A stretch of DNA of 64,000 nt from Polaromonas sp. (GCF_010365105.1 NZ_JAAFGZ010000004.1:1-64000), one strand, 5' to 3'. Shown: positions 33,392 to 43,072, numbered from the stretch's first letter. The notes: generated by a model not told the origin, from the letters alone. Program-made: numbers and translations.

Positions 33392-35809
33392 TTAAATCAC
33401 CGTCAGTTTGGCGACGCCCAGCGCCAGCCATTTAACACCGTGCCGGGTGAAGTTGATTTTTGCCCTGGCGTCATCACCCGTGCCTTCGAGCATTTCCACC
33501 CGGCCTTCGCCAAACTTGGCATGGAACACATTCGTTCCGTTTTTCAAACCATGCGAAGGCGTGCTCTTTTGCGCCGGCACGGGCGGGCTGGCCACACGCT
33601 CTGCACTGCCGGATTTTGAAGCGAACAGGCTGCTGGCCCAGTCTCCACGGCCATTCCCTGCTCCTGAATTGCCAGCACCAAAACCCGAGGAAAACCCCTG
33701 CTTCTTCGGCGTGATCCATTTGAGCGCGCTCTCGGGCAGCTCGTCATAAAACCGGCTCTTGACGTTGTAGCGCGTCTGGCCATGCAGCATGCGGGTCTGC
33801 GAATGGCTCAGGTACAGGCGCTTTCTGGCGCGTGTGATGGCAACGTACATCAGCCGGCGTTCTTCCTCGATGCCGCCGGCGTCGCTCAAGGCGTTTTCAT
33901 GCGGAAAGATGCCGTCCTCCAGTCCGGTGATGAACACGCAGTCAAATTCCAGCCCCTTGGACGAATGCACCGTCATGAGCTGCACCGCATCCTGACCGGC
34001 CAGCGCCTGGTTGTCGCCGGCTTCCAGCGCGGCATGGGTCAAAAAGGCAACCAGCGGCGACAGGGTTTCGCCGGTCTCCAGGTCAGGCGCCAGCCCTTCG
34101 GGCGAAGGCTGGTCGAGCAGCGGCGCGCTCAGGTTCAGTCCCTGGCTGGCGGGCGACTGGCTCAAGCCGCTGCCCAGTTCATCGACCGGCAGCGCCACCG
34201 CATCGCGGCCAAAGCCTTCATGGCTGACGAAAGCCTCGGCCGCATTGACCAGCTCGGCCAGGTTTTCCAGCCGGTCCTGGCCGTCCTTGTCGGTCTTGTA
34301 ATGCTCTTCCAGGCCGCTGTGCTGCAGCACGAGTTCGATGATTTCGCGCAGCGTGGCGCCTTCGGTCCGTTCGCGCACCACGTCCAGCTTCGCCACAAAC
34401 GCGCCCAGGTTGGTGCCGGCCTTGCCCGGCACCGCGCTTACGCCGTCATGCAGCGAGCAGCCCGAGGCGCGTGAAATGTCCTGCAGTTGCTCGATGGTGC
34501 GGGCGCCGATGCCGCGCGGCGGAAAGTTCACCACGCGCATGAAGCTGGTGTCGTCGTTCGGGTTGTCGAGCAGGCGCAAATAAGCCAGCGCGTGCTTGAT
34601 TTCAGCGCGCTCGAAAAACCGCAGCCCGCCATAGACGCGGTAAGGAATCCCGGCATTGAACAGCGCGGTTTCCATCACCCGGCTTTGCGCGTTGCTGCGG
34701 TACAGCAGCGCGATTTCCTTGCGCTCGGTGCCGTCACGCACGAGTTGCTTCACCTCGTCGACAAACCACTGCGCTTCGGCAAAGTCGCTGGCCGACTCAT
34801 GCACCCGAACCGGTTCGCCCGGCCCGGCTTCGGTGCTCAGGTTCTTGCCCAGGCGCTTGGTGTTGTGGCTGATCAGCTCATTGGCCGTGTCCAGGATGTT
34901 GCCAAAGCTGCGGTAGTTGCGTTCCAGCTTGATCTGGTGCGTCACCTCGAACTCGCGAACGAAGTCGGCCATGTTGCCGACGCGCGCACCGCGAAAGGCA
35001 TAGATGCTCTGGTCGTCGTCGCCCACCGCCACGACAGACCCGCCCGGCATGCCCAGCACACTGTGCGCAGCGTCTTCGCCCTGCCCGGCCAGCATCTTGA
35101 TCCAGGCATATTGCAGCTTGTTGGTGTCCTGGAACTCGTCGATCAGGATGTGGCGAAAACGCCGCTGGTAATGCTCACGAACGGGTGGGTTGTCCCGCAA
35201 CAGCTCATAGCTGCGCAGCATGAGTTCGCCAAAATCGACCACGCCTTCGCGCTGGCACTGCGCCTCATACAGCGCATAAATCTCGGCTTTCTTGCGGCTG
35301 TCCTCGTCGCGCACCGGCACATCCTTGGCGCGCTGGCCGTCTTCCTTGCAGGCGGCGATGAACCACTGCAGCTGCTTGGGCGGAAAACGGTCGTCATCGA
35401 CATTGAACTGTTTGCACAACCGCTTGATGGCTGAGAGCTGGTCCTGCGTGTCCAGGATCTGGAAGGTCGAAGGCAGATTTGCCAGCTTGTAATGCGCCCG
35501 CAAAAACCGGTTGCACAGCCCGTGGAAGGTGCCGATCCACATGCCGCGCACATTGATCGGCAGCATGGCGGACAGGCGAGTCAGCATTTCCTTGGCCGCC
35601 TTGTTGGTGAAGGTCACTGCCAGGATGCCGCTGGGCGACACCTGGCCGGTCTGCAGCAGCCAGGCGATGCGGGTGGTCAGCACACGGGTTTTGCCCGAGC
35701 CGGCGCCCGCCAGGATCAGGGCATGCGTGGCCGGCAGGGTGACTGCGGCGAGTTGCTCTGGATTGAGGTTGTGCAGCAGGGGCGATGGGGAAACGAGGTC
35801 AGAGAACAT
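33392..35809 (-). CDS. uvrD: UvrD/PcrA-type DNA helicase
   Basis: 805 residues of helicase superfamily 1A. Walker A is AGAGSGKTRVL in LILAGAGSGKT; motif II is ILIDEFQDTNKLQY, motif III VVAVGDDDQSIYAFRGA, motif IV LERNYRS, motif V TVHSSKGLEFDCVFI and motif VI EERRLMYVAITRARKRLYLS. The C-terminus has the short Tudor-like tail GTNVFHAKFGEGRVEMLEG. It unwinds DNA 3'-5' in mismatch and nucleotide-excision repair. It stands alone, divergent from nothing obvious and followed by a dispersed hairpin. Confidence 0.96.
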   Translation of the reverse strand: MFSDLVSPSPLLHNLNPEQLAAVTLPATHALILAGAGSGKTRVLTTRIAWLLQTGQVSPSGILAVTFTNKAAKEMLTRLSAMLPINVRGMWIGTFHGLCNRFLRAHYKLANLPSTFQILDTQDQLSAIKRLCKQFNVDDDRFPPKQLQWFIAACKEDGQRAKDVPVRDEDSRKKAEIYALYEAQCQREGVVDFGELMLRSYELLRDNPPVREHYQRRFRHILIDEFQDTNKLQYAWIKMLAGQGEDAAHSVLGMPGGSVVAVGDDDQSIYAFRGARVGNMADFVREFEVTHQIKLERNYRSFGNILDTANELISHNTKRLGKNLSTEAGPGEPVRVHESASDFAEAQWFVDEVKQLVRDGTERKEIALLYRSNAQSRVMETALFNAGIPYRVYGGLRFFERAEIKHALAYLRLLDNPNDDTSFMRVVNFPPRGIGARTIEQLQDISRASGCSLHDGVSAVPGKAGTNLGAFVAKLDVVRERTEGATLREIIELVLQHSGLEEHYKTDKDGQDRLENLAELVNAAEAFVSHEGFGRDAVALPVDELGSGLSQSPASQGLNLSAPLLDQPSPEGLAPDLETGETLSPLVAFLTHAALEAGDNQALAGQDAVQLMTVHSSKGLEFDCVFITGLEDGIFPHENALSDAGGIEEERRLMYVAITRARKRLYLSHSQTRMLHGQTRYNVKSRFYDELPESALKWITPKKQGFSSGFGAGNSGAGNGRGDWASSLFASKSGSAERVASPPVPAQKSTPSHGLKNGTNVFHAKFGEGRVEMLEGTGDDARAKINFTRHGVKWLALGVAKLTVI

Positions 35810-35875
35810 CGCTTATTGTAGAAAGTCCCCTGCGGCCTCCTGGCCTGCTTTTATCAACAAAATGCTACCTGGATG

Positions 35876-36772
35876 CTACCTGGTTGCTTCCAGGATGACG
35901 TCCACATGCCGGTTGGTTGCCCGGCCTTGCGCCGTGTCGTTGGACACGATCGGCCGGGTATCGGCATAGCCCGTTGCCCGCATGCGGGCCGCTTCTATGC
36001 CCAGGCCCTGAAAATGACGGACCACGCTGGCCGCCCGGCCTGTGGAGAGTTCCCAGTTGGACGGAAAGCGCTCGGTCTGGATTGGCATGTTGTCGGTATG
36101 CCCCTCGACCACGACGCGGTAGCCAGGGATCTTGCCCAGGGTCGGCACAAGCCGGCTCATCACGCTGCGCCCCGTCTCGCTCAGCGTGGCTTCTCCCGAG
36201 TTGAACAACACCTCGCTGCTGATGCGAAAGCTGACCGTTCCCTTTTTCACGATCACCTCGATATTCTTGTCGAGAAAGTCCAGCGCCAGACCCGCCAGCA
36301 CATCAGGTTCGGGCGGCTTTTCGGACTCAAGCGCAGGCTCGGCGCTGGCGGGCAGCATCGGCACCGGAAACGGTATCGGCGCCGCGCTGCAAGGAATGCC
36401 GATGACCTGGATCGCGCCCCGTGCCAGCAACTGCCCCGTCCCGGCCGGCCCGTTGGCAGGAACCCCGTGCGGGCCGGAACCGGCAAAGGCCAGCATCACC
36501 ACCATCATCACCAGCAGCAAGGTAATGACATCGAGGTACGTCAGTAGCCAGCCCTCTTCCTCGGCGACGGGGGCGGGGTCAAGATGCCAGCGCGCAAACC
36601 GGCCCTGGCGCAGTCTTACGCTTGCCCCCGAAGGCTTGGCGTGCACAGGTGGAGTCAGCGCCCTGGAACGCGGTGCGTCTCTTCCGTTGTCATTCGTTTG
36701 CGTACCGGCCGGCGATGTGCCCAAGCTTTCATGAAGCGACATGTCGACGTATCCGGCGGCCGCCATGCTCAA
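35876..36772 (-). CDS. MotB-like stator protein (OmpA domain)
   Basis: 298 residues. A polar N-terminus of about 75 residues precedes one membrane helix that carries the stator aspartate (YLDVITLLLVMMVVMLAF). The C-terminal OmpA/MotB peptidoglycan-binding domain has VVEGHTDNMPIQTERFPSNWELSTGRA. With the upstream MotA-like gene it forms a proton- or sodium-driven stator. The two genes overlap by 4 bases (ATGA). No other flagellar or chemotaxis genes lie near, so it is an accessory MotCD/PomAB-like stator or serves another ion-driven machine. Confidence 0.85.
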   Translation of the reverse strand: MSMAAAGYVDMSLHESLGTSPAGTQTNDNGRDAPRSRALTPPVHAKPSGASVRLRQGRFARWHLDPAPVAEEEGWLLTYLDVITLLLVMMVVMLAFAGSGPHGVPANGPAGTGQLLARGAIQVIGIPCSAAPIPFPVPMLPASAEPALESEKPPEPDVLAGLALDFLDKNIEVIVKKGTVSFRISSEVLFNSGEATLSETGRSVMSRLVPTLGKIPGYRVVVEGHTDNMPIQTERFPSNWELSTGRAASVVRHFQGLGIEAARMRATGYADTRPIVSNDTAQGRATNRHVDVILEATR

Positions 36773-37596
36773 CGGACCCGTCCGGGCACCGCCACCGGTT
36801 TTTCACCAATTTTTCCGGGCAGCCGGCCATCAAAGATTTCGTCCTCGTGATGCGCCATGAAGGACTTGAGGGTTTCGCGCATGAGCGACGGACTGCGCCG
36901 CTCGCACATCATCGAGATGCCCTGCAGCACCATGTTCATCAACACCACCCGGGTTTCAGTGCGGCGCTCGAGCTTGACGGCCACCGGCTTGAACACCAGG
37001 TTGGCCAGCAAAATGCCGTAGAACGTGGTCATCAGCGCGACGCCCAGTTGCTGGCCGATGGCCCGCATGTCGCCGCCGCCCAGCAAGCTCATCAGGTTGA
37101 TCAGGCCAACCAGCGTTCCGAGCATGCCAAAGGCCGGGGCAAAATTCGCCATGACGCGAAACAGTTGCGCTTCGGCCGCCTCGCGTGCGCGCAGGCGCGA
37201 TATGCGCCATTGCATCAGGTCCAGGATGTCGTCTTCCGGTGTCTGGTCAATCACCAGTTGCACACCGGTCCGCAGGAAGGGGTTGGTCACGTTTTCCAGC
37301 GCCCGCTCCACAGCATGCAGATCACCGTTGATCCACAGCTTTGAAATCTGTACCAGCTCCTCGATGTCGTTCTGGGTGTACATGCGCTCGTTGCGCATCA
37401 CCGTGGCCATCAGGCTGAACACCCGGAACACCTCCTTGAGCGGATAGCTCAGAAATGTCGCCGCCAGGGTGCCGCCCAGCACAATGCCCAGGCTGGGCCA
37501 GTCGACGTACATGCGGGGATCGTCGGCCGAGAAAAACAGCACAATCGCCAGCAGCAGCACGCTGGCCAGCATGCCGATCAGCGTGGAAGGGTTCAT
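36769..37596 (-). CDS. MotA/PomA-like stator protein
   Basis: About 275 residues with four membrane helices. It has the MotA_ExbB core (FRVMANFAPAFGMLGTLVGLINLM ... LGVALMTTFYGILLANLVFKPVA) and the cytoplasmic charged loop expected of stators. The start at 37596 has AGGGG just upstream; 37614 is an alternative. The stop overlaps the MotB-like start. The pair resembles PomA/MotC-type proteins more than classical MotA (length about 255-275, MNPSTLIGM start). Confidence 0.85.
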   Translation of the reverse strand: MNPSTLIGMLASVLLLAIVLFFSADDPRMYVDWPSLGIVLGGTLAATFLSYPLKEVFRVFSLMATVMRNERMYTQNDIEELVQISKLWINGDLHAVERALENVTNPFLRTGVQLVIDQTPEDDILDLMQWRISRLRAREAAEAQLFRVMANFAPAFGMLGTLVGLINLMSLLGGGDMRAIGQQLGVALMTTFYGILLANLVFKPVAVKLERRTETRVVLMNMVLQGISMMCERRSPSLMRETLKSFMAHHEDEIFDGRLPGKIGEKPVAVPGRVR

Positions 37597-37763
37597 GCCC
37601 CTGATCATGGGCATGGGCGCTCAGGCCTGAAACCGGCACTTGTGGGTAACCAACGCAGGGCTTTTGGGCGCAGGCCAGCAGGATGTGGCAAAAACAAGAA
37701 TGATGACGCGACTCCTGAAAACATCGCCCAGTTTAAAAAGCTCCCGAAGAATCCTTTTTGCCC

Positions 37764-38480
37764 ATGACAACCCATTCAACTCCTCTCTTCACGCAATTGC
37801 TTGCCGCGGCGTCCCTGGCCGTTTTCCTGTCCCCTGCGCAGGCGCAGTCGTTTTGCGCCAGTGATGGCCAGAGCCGGCCGGTCCAGCTCATGGAGCGCTT
37901 CATCAATGCCGACTGCGAAACCTGCTGGGCCGACCCGGCCACGCCGCTGCCAGCAAAAAATGCCGTCGCGCTGGACTGGATCGCGCCGGGCCGCCAAGGC
38001 GACGATGCGCCGCTGTCGGCCGTGGCCACGCGCGATGCGCTTTCCCGGCTGGAGGCTCTCGGGCAAGGCGTGCCCGCCAGAAGCCAAACGCTTGTGCATG
38101 CAGTCACGGGCATCAAGGGTGCGGCGCTGCGCGTGGCCCACGGCTTGCCGGTCGCCGACTACCTGGGTGCTTCCATCGAACTCAGGCCGGTATCGCCTGC
38201 TGCCCGCCAGCCCTTGAGCGCCTGGCTGGCGCTGGTGGAAACCCTGCCGGCAGGCCTTGAAGGCTCGCCAGTAGAAAGAAATCTTGTCCGAAATGTACTT
38301 TTCCGCCCGTGGGACGGGCGCAAGCAGCTATTGAAAGATGAGCAAAACAGGTTATTTGAAAGTCGCTCCATGAACATTGCACCGGCAGCCAATCCTGACC
38401 GCCTGCGCGTCATTGGCTGGGTCGAGGATGAAAAAGGCCGGGTGCTGCTGGCAGCACAATCGCGTTGCATCGCACCTTGA
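37764..38480 (+). CDS. exported CxxC protein, thioredoxin-like candidate
   Basis: 238 residues. A signal peptide ends at PAQAQ, followed by SFCASDGQSRPVQLMERFI and a CxxC motif in NADCETCWADP. The position of the CxxC after a beta-alpha-like start resembles DUF1223/thioredoxin-like secreted proteins (SEGCSSCPPAD), but overall similarity is weak. The ATG at 37764 is chosen over an upstream TTG. It diverges from the stator genes. A short repeat-like segment (38316-38332) lies within it. Function unknown; a redox role is only a guess. Confidence 0.65.
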   Translation: MTTHSTPLFTQLLAAASLAVFLSPAQAQSFCASDGQSRPVQLMERFINADCETCWADPATPLPAKNAVALDWIAPGRQGDDAPLSAVATRDALSRLEALGQGVPARSQTLVHAVTGIKGAALRVAHGLPVADYLGASIELRPVSPAARQPLSAWLALVETLPAGLEGSPVERNLVRNVLFRPWDGRKQLLKDEQNRLFESRSMNIAPAANPDRLRVIGWVEDEKGRVLLAAQSRCIAP

Positions 38481-38549
38481 CCGCACCAGCCTGCAAGGAT
38501 ATTGCAGCCAATGCCATTCGGCGGGCCGCCAAGCCTCTAGAATCAGTCA

Positions 38550-38581
38550 CCGGGCCCAAGCAATTGCGCCCGGTTTTTTTT
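38550..38581 (+). terminator. terminator upstream of guaC
   Basis: CCGGGC (38550-38555) pairs with GCCCGG (38568-38573), followed by T8. It lies about 70 bp after the exported CxxC gene and ends that transcript. Confidence 0.9.
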
Positions 38582-38678
38582 GGGAGTTTCACACGTGCGG
38601 TGAAGATTTCATAAAAAAACCGGCCAGTCCAAGCGCCTCCTGTTCATCAACAGTTTTTTCTGGGGCTTGGGGAAAATC

Positions 38679-39656
38679 ATGGAAATATTCGACTACGACA
38701 ACATCCTGCTGCTGCCGCGCAAATGCCGCGTGGAAAGCCGCTCCGAATGCGACGCCAGCGTGACGCTGGGCAGCCGCAGCTTTCGCATTCCGGTGGTGCC
38801 GGCGAACATGAAGACGGTGGTCAACGAAGACATCTGCGTCTGGATGGCGCAAAACGGCTACTTTTACGTGATGCACCGCTTTGACCTGGACAATCTGCAG
38901 TTTGTCCGTGACATGAAGGAGCGGGGCGTGTATGCGTCCATCTCTCTGGGTGTGAAGCAGCCTGACTACGACACTGTGGACCAGCTGGTGGCCGAAGGCC
39001 TGGCGCCGGAATACATCACCATCGACATTGCCCACGGCCATGCCGACACGGTCCAGAAAATGATCCGTTACCTGAAGGAAAAACTGCCGGCAACGTTTGT
39101 GATTGCCGGCAATGTGGCCACGCCCGAGGCGGTGATCGACCTGGAAAACTGGGGCGCCGATGCGACCAAGGTCGGCATTGGCCCGGGCAAGGTCTGCATC
39201 ACCAAGATGAAGACCGGCTTTGGCACCGGCGGCTGGCAGTTGTCTGCGCTCAAGTGGTGCGCCCGCGTGGCGACCAAGCCCATCATTGCCGACGGTGGTA
39301 TCCGCGAGCACGGCGACATCGGCAAATCCATCCGGTTTGGCGCGACCATGGTCATGATCGGTTCGATGCTGGCGGGCCTCGAAGAAAGCCCGGGACAAAC
39401 CGTCGAGGTCGATGGCAAGCTGTTCAAGGAATACTACGGCAGCGCTTCGGACTTCAACAAGGGCGAATACAAGCACGTCGAGGGCAAGCGAATCCTGGAG
39501 CCGATCAAGGGCAAGCTGGTCGATACGCTGCGCGAGATGGAAGAAGACGTGCAAAGTGCCATCAGCTATTCGGGTGGCACCCGGCTGATGGACATCCGCA
39601 AGGTCAACTATGTGGTGCTGGGCGGCAAGAACTCGAATGAAGACCTGATGATGTGA
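38679..39656 (+). CDS. guaC: GMP reductase
   Basis: 325 residues of the IMPDH/GMPR TIM-barrel family, matching the short GuaC type without CBS domains. The N-terminus [16 protein letters not shown] and the catalytic loop [17 protein letters not shown] (Cys about 185) are clear, with [20 protein letters not shown] and [18 protein letters not shown] further on. It reduces GMP to IMP and ammonia with NADPH in purine salvage. GGGGA stands 7 bases ahead of the ATG at 38679. Confidence 0.94.
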   Translation: MEIFDYDNILLLPRKCRVESRSECDASVTLGSRSFRIPVVPANMKTVVNEDICVWMAQNGYFYVMHRFDLDNLQFVRDMKERGVYASISLGVKQPDYDTVDQLVAEGLAPEYITIDIAHGHADTVQKMIRYLKEKLPATFVIAGNVATPEAVIDLENWGADATKVGIGPGKVCITKMKTGFGTGGWQLSALKWCARVATKPIIADGGIREHGDIGKSIRFGATMVMIGSMLAGLEESPGQTVEVDGKLFKEYYGSASDFNKGEYKHVEGKRILEPIKGKLVDTLREMEEDVQSAISYSGGTRLMDIRKVNYVVLGGKNSNEDLMM

Positions 39657-39674
39657 AACAGGCCGCGCGGCGTT

Positions 39675-40562
39675 TCAGCGGAGCGGCACCTCAAGGCCGA
39701 GCAGTTCGAGCGCCAGTTGATTCAGGCGGTGTGAAGGTTCTGTCAGCGCCTCAAGAATGCTGAAATGGTTCAGACCCGGCAGCGATTCGCAGACGGGTAC
39801 GGTTTCAAGACCCCAGGCTTGCTGGATCAGCCGGTTCTGACGGAGGAACTCATCGCTTTCGTCGCCCCCTGCCACGCTGAAAAGCGTGCCTTGCGGCGGA
39901 CGCGGCAGCAACACCGGGCTGGCTTGCCTGACCTGCCCGGGGGTCAGCTGCAAATCCTGGAGGAATGGCGTCTGACGAATCGGCTCCAGGTCGTACAGGC
40001 CAGAAATCGACAGCGCATTTTTCACCAGGGCTTGCGGCAGATCGGGCGCGTGGGCTGGCCAGTCGCAGGCCAGCAGCATCGCGGCCAGATGCCCGCCAGC
40101 AGAATGGCCGGCCACCGTGATGCGCGCAGGGTCACCCCCCTGCTCGGCAACATGCCGCCATGTCCACGCCAGCGCCTTGACCATTTGCCTGACGATGTCC
40201 GGAATCGTCACCGCCGGGCACAAGGCGTAGTTGAGCACCACGACGCAGGCTCCGGCCTGCGTGAACGCGGGCGCAATGAAGGAATGATCGGCCTTGTCCA
40301 GCGCACGCCAGTAGCCACCGTGTATGAACACCAGCACAGGCGCGCCTTTACCCTGGCTGACACCGCTGGGCGGAAAAATATCCAGTGTTTCTCCAGGCTG
40401 CTCGCCGTAAGCCACATCAAGCTGGCAAGGCAACTGTTGGCGCGCACTTTGCGAGTCCGTCGCCCATCGCGTGAAATGTGCCGCATGACCCGGCACCAGC
40501 AGCCGGTTGTTGTACATGCTGTCCAGCCATTGCGGACTCCAGGTTTGTTCTTCGCTGTTCAT
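39675..40562 (-). CDS. alpha/beta hydrolase, arylformamidase-like
   Basis: 295 residues of the alpha/beta-hydrolase fold in the esterase/kynurenine-formamidase branch. The oxyanion motif is FIHGGYWRALDK, the nucleophile elbow TVAGHSAGGHLAA, and the late catalytic His is probably in LPGLNHFSILEAL. The start at 40562 (MNSEEQTWSPQWL) gives the usual N-terminus; the frame runs on to 40643. No kynurenine-pathway gene is adjacent, so the substrate is open. It converges on guaC. Confidence 0.82.
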   Translation of the reverse strand: MNSEEQTWSPQWLDSMYNNRLLVPGHAAHFTRWATDSQSARQQLPCQLDVAYGEQPGETLDIFPPSGVSQGKGAPVLVFIHGGYWRALDKADHSFIAPAFTQAGACVVVLNYALCPAVTIPDIVRQMVKALAWTWRHVAEQGGDPARITVAGHSAGGHLAAMLLACDWPAHAPDLPQALVKNALSISGLYDLEPIRQTPFLQDLQLTPGQVRQASPVLLPRPPQGTLFSVAGGDESDEFLRQNRLIQQAWGLETVPVCESLPGLNHFSILEALTEPSHRLNQLALELLGLEVPLR

Positions 40563-40627
40563 AAGCTTTTCTTTGAAGGATTTACGAACGCCGTATCTTG
40601 GCACAAGCCTTTGATGAAGTGCCCATG

Positions 40628-40668
40628 AAAAAGGCCGCTGCACACCTTTCGGTGGGCAGCGGCCTTTT
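40628..40668. terminator. bidirectional terminator after the DEAD-box helicase gene
   Basis: AAAAAGGCCGCTGC and GCAGCGGCCTTTT arms with an inner CACC/GGTG pair and TTTC loop. The minus-strand T-run ends the helicase transcript. Confidence 0.92.
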
Positions 40669-40712
40669 GTTGTGGAAGCTGATCAAAAAATAATCAGCGT
40701 CTCACGTCAGGC

Positions 40713-42680
40713 TCAGTCGCGAAAAGGCTTGGTGAACTTGCCACCCGGCTTTTTGGCCGCATCGCGAGGCACGAACACCTTGCCGGCTGGGCGGGCAAAT
40801 GCAGGCTTGCGGTCTGCAAAATCGCCACGGGGCGCAAAGCCTTCGTTGCCGCCGCCAAAGTTGCGGTCTTCACGTGGTGCAAAACCGGCGTTGTTGTTGC
40901 CACCGCCAAAACCGCGGTCATCCGGGCGACGGGCGTTGCGGTCATTGAAGCCCGAACGGTCGGCGTAGTTGTTGCCTTGAGGTGCGGCAGGGCGACCCTG
41001 GAAAGCGCCGCCACGGTCATCGCGGTTGCCGCCGAAGCCGCCACCGGAATCACGGTTGCCACCAAAACCGCCACCCTGGTTGCCGCCGAAGCCGCCGCCG
41101 GAATCACGATTACCGCCAAAACCGCCGCCTGCTGGCTTGCGCCCGGCAAAGCCGCCACGGTCACCGCCGCCGAAGCTGCGGCCACCGCCACCACGGTCAT
41201 CACGGCCACCGCCGAAATTGCCGCGTGGGCGCTCGGAAGTCGGCGCGAAACGCTGCTGGGGCTCCAGACCGGGAATCGTGCTGGCCTTCAGGTTTTGCTG
41301 GGTGTAGTGCTCGATGTCCTGGATCTTGCGACGATCGCGGAATTCGGCAATCGTGATCGCCTGACCTTCGCGACCGGCGCGGCCGGTACGGCCAATGCGG
41401 TGCACGTAATCTTCGGCTTTCATCGGCAGGCCGTAGTTGATGACGTGGGTGATGGTCGGAACGTCCAGACCACGGGCAGCCACATCGGTAGCCACCAGGA
41501 TTTGCACGCGGCCGTCACGGAACGCCATCAGGCGACGGTTGCGCAGGCCCTGGCCCAGCGCGCCGTGCAGTGCAACGGCGCTGAAGCCTTCTTGCACCAG
41601 ATCATTGGCCAAACCATCGCACTCAACTTGCGTGCAGGCAAAAACGATGGCCTGGTTGATGGTGGTGTCGCGCAGCCAGTGGTCCAGCAGCTTGCGCTTG
41701 TGGGTCATGTTGTCGGCCCACAGCAAAGACTGGGTGATCGACGCATGCTTTTCGTGCGGCGAGTCGATTTCGACACGCTGTGGCTGACGCATCACGCGGG
41801 TGGCGAGTTGCATGATGCGCGGCGCAAACGTGGCGCTGAACATCATGGTCTGCTTGCGCTCAATGGTGAGCTGATTCACTTCGGTCAGGTCGTCGGCAAA
41901 ACCGAGGTCGAGCATGCGGTCGGCTTCGTCAACGACGAGGAATTGCACCTTGTCGAGCTTGATCTGCATGCTGCGCTGCAAGTCCAGCAGACGGCCGGGC
42001 GTGGCCACGACGAGGTCGGCGTTTTGCAGCTTGGCAATTTGCAACTGGTAAGGAATACCGCCAACGACGTTGGCAACGCGCAGGCCACGGCAGTGACGAA
42101 CCAGGTCGATCGCGTCGGCGCAGACCTGTTGGGCCAGTTCGCGCGTTGGGCACAGGATCAGGGCGCCGGGGGTGGCGGCCTTGAAGTTGCGCATGTTGGT
42201 CGGGTCCTTGCGCTTTGGCTTCTTCAAAGGCGCTTCGCCGCGAGCGACGGCTTCGGCACTCAGGCGTTCAAATTCGGCGCGCTCAAAAAGCTCGGCTTCT
42301 TCCTGCTGCTTCAGCAGGGTGTGCAGCACGGGCAGCAAAAACGCAGCGGTCTTGCCGCTACCGGTCTGGCTGGACACCAGCAAGTCGGTGAATTTTGGTG
42401 CTTTCGGGTCGGCGTCCAGGGCTTGCATGGCCTTCGGAATGGTGGCCAGCTGCACGGCGGTGGGCTTGGTGAAACCCATGTCAGCAACGGCTTGCAGCAA
42501 TTCCTTGGCCAGGCCAAGTTTCACAAAGCCGTTAGGCTCGGCAACAACAGCTTCCAGCGAGGTTGCCACGACAACGGGCTCGTCGGAGGAGAAATCGGGA
42601 ATCACGTGGATTTCCAGGTCGGAAATGGTTTCGGTATTGTCGGACGCAAAGTCGCCGCGGGTCTCAAAAGAGTCAGTCAT
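40713..42680 (-). CDS. DEAD-box RNA helicase with Gly-rich tail
   Basis: 655 residues. The helicase core has the Q-motif (GFTKPTAVQLATIP), motif I SSQTGSGKTAAF, Ia PTRELAQQV, II VVDEADRMLDLGF, III FSATF, V ATDVAARGLDVP and VI HRIGRTGRAG. A 40-residue Lys/Glu-rich insertion follows motif I. The last 170 residues are Gly/Arg/Asn/Asp-rich with repeated GGGFGGNRDSGGGFGGN units, an RGG-like RNA-binding tail as in cold-adapted RhlE/DeaD-type helicases. A roughly 390-bp leader with hairpins precedes the gene. It probably remodels mRNA or ribosomal RNA at low temperature. Confidence 0.93.
   Translation of the reverse strand: MTDSFETRGDFASDNTETISDLEIHVIPDFSSDEPVVVATSLEAVVAEPNGFVKLGLAKELLQAVADMGFTKPTAVQLATIPKAMQALDADPKAPKFTDLLVSSQTGSGKTAAFLLPVLHTLLKQQEEAELFERAEFERLSAEAVARGEAPLKKPKRKDPTNMRNFKAATPGALILCPTRELAQQVCADAIDLVRHCRGLRVANVVGGIPYQLQIAKLQNADLVVATPGRLLDLQRSMQIKLDKVQFLVVDEADRMLDLGFADDLTEVNQLTIERKQTMMFSATFAPRIMQLATRVMRQPQRVEIDSPHEKHASITQSLLWADNMTHKRKLLDHWLRDTTINQAIVFACTQVECDGLANDLVQEGFSAVALHGALGQGLRNRRLMAFRDGRVQILVATDVAARGLDVPTITHVINYGLPMKAEDYVHRIGRTGRAGREGQAITIAEFRDRRKIQDIEHYTQQNLKASTIPGLEPQQRFAPTSERPRGNFGGGRDDRGGGGRSFGGGDRGGFAGRKPAGGGFGGNRDSGGGFGGNQGGGFGGNRDSGGGFGGNRDDRGGAFQGRPAAPQGNNYADRSGFNDRNARRPDDRGFGGGNNNAGFAPREDRNFGGGNEGFAPRGDFADRKPAFARPAGKVFVPRDAAKKPGGKFTKPFRD
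41010..41140 (-). repeat. in-frame tandem Gly-rich coding repeat
   Basis: Three to four imperfect 27-33-base units encode GGFGGN(R/Q)DSGG blocks in the helicase tail. Unit number is likely to vary between strains by slippage. Confidence 0.75.
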
Positions 42681-42768
42681 GTTTTCTTCTCACTAATCCC
42701 CTGTCCGCTTCGTTTGTGGCGAATGAACAGGAAAACTCCACCCCCGCGATGCGGAAGGCTTCGTTCAT
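42673..42768 (-). other. short upstream ORF overlapping the helicase start
   Basis: A 31-codon frame (ATG at 42768, in-frame ATG also at 42789) runs through the leader and ends at TGA 42673-42675, six bases inside the helicase gene. No clear ribosome-binding site. It may couple or regulate helicase translation; expression is unproven. Confidence 0.3.
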
Positions 42769-43072
42769 GGTTAATAAAACATCAACCATCAAACGAATAT
42801 ACGGACCAAGAGCGGAACTGCCTTGGTGCGGCGACTCTGAAAATAGAGTCCAAAAGTGTGAGGTAGATGTACAAATGCGGTTAGCACGGTGTGCAACTGC
42901 AAGCCCACTATTATGGCATGGTTTGCGGGTTTCTACCAGTTACCCTTGATAAATCAATGTTACTTCTTCACATCATCAAATTTAAAACTCAGTCAGGTTC
43001 AGTGAAGAAACTATCATTTAAATAGCAAGGATCCATTGCCCGATATGTGCTGAAGACCAAAAGAGCTTGAAA
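42681..43072. promoter_or_regulatory. 392-bp AT-rich leader/promoter region of the helicase gene
   Basis: Transcribed from right to left toward the helicase. Near 42810-42860 two consecutive hairpins are visible on the minus strand: GACTCT...AGAGTC and CCAAG...CTTGG. A dispersed hairpin lies at 43011-43026. The right end borders the orn stop. Long structured leaders are typical of cold-shock helicase mRNAs; that this one acts so is inference. Confidence 0.5.
43011..43026. repeat. dispersed hairpin CTAT...ATAGC
   Basis: CTATCATTTAAATAGC, with CTAT and ATAG arms and an AT-rich middle, a member of the family in the intergenic region between helicase and orn. Confidence 0.55.

Noticed and set aside
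41010-41140. Possible CRISPR-like or satellite repeat
   Set aside because: The repeats are in frame and encode the Gly-rich helicase tail; there are no spacers.
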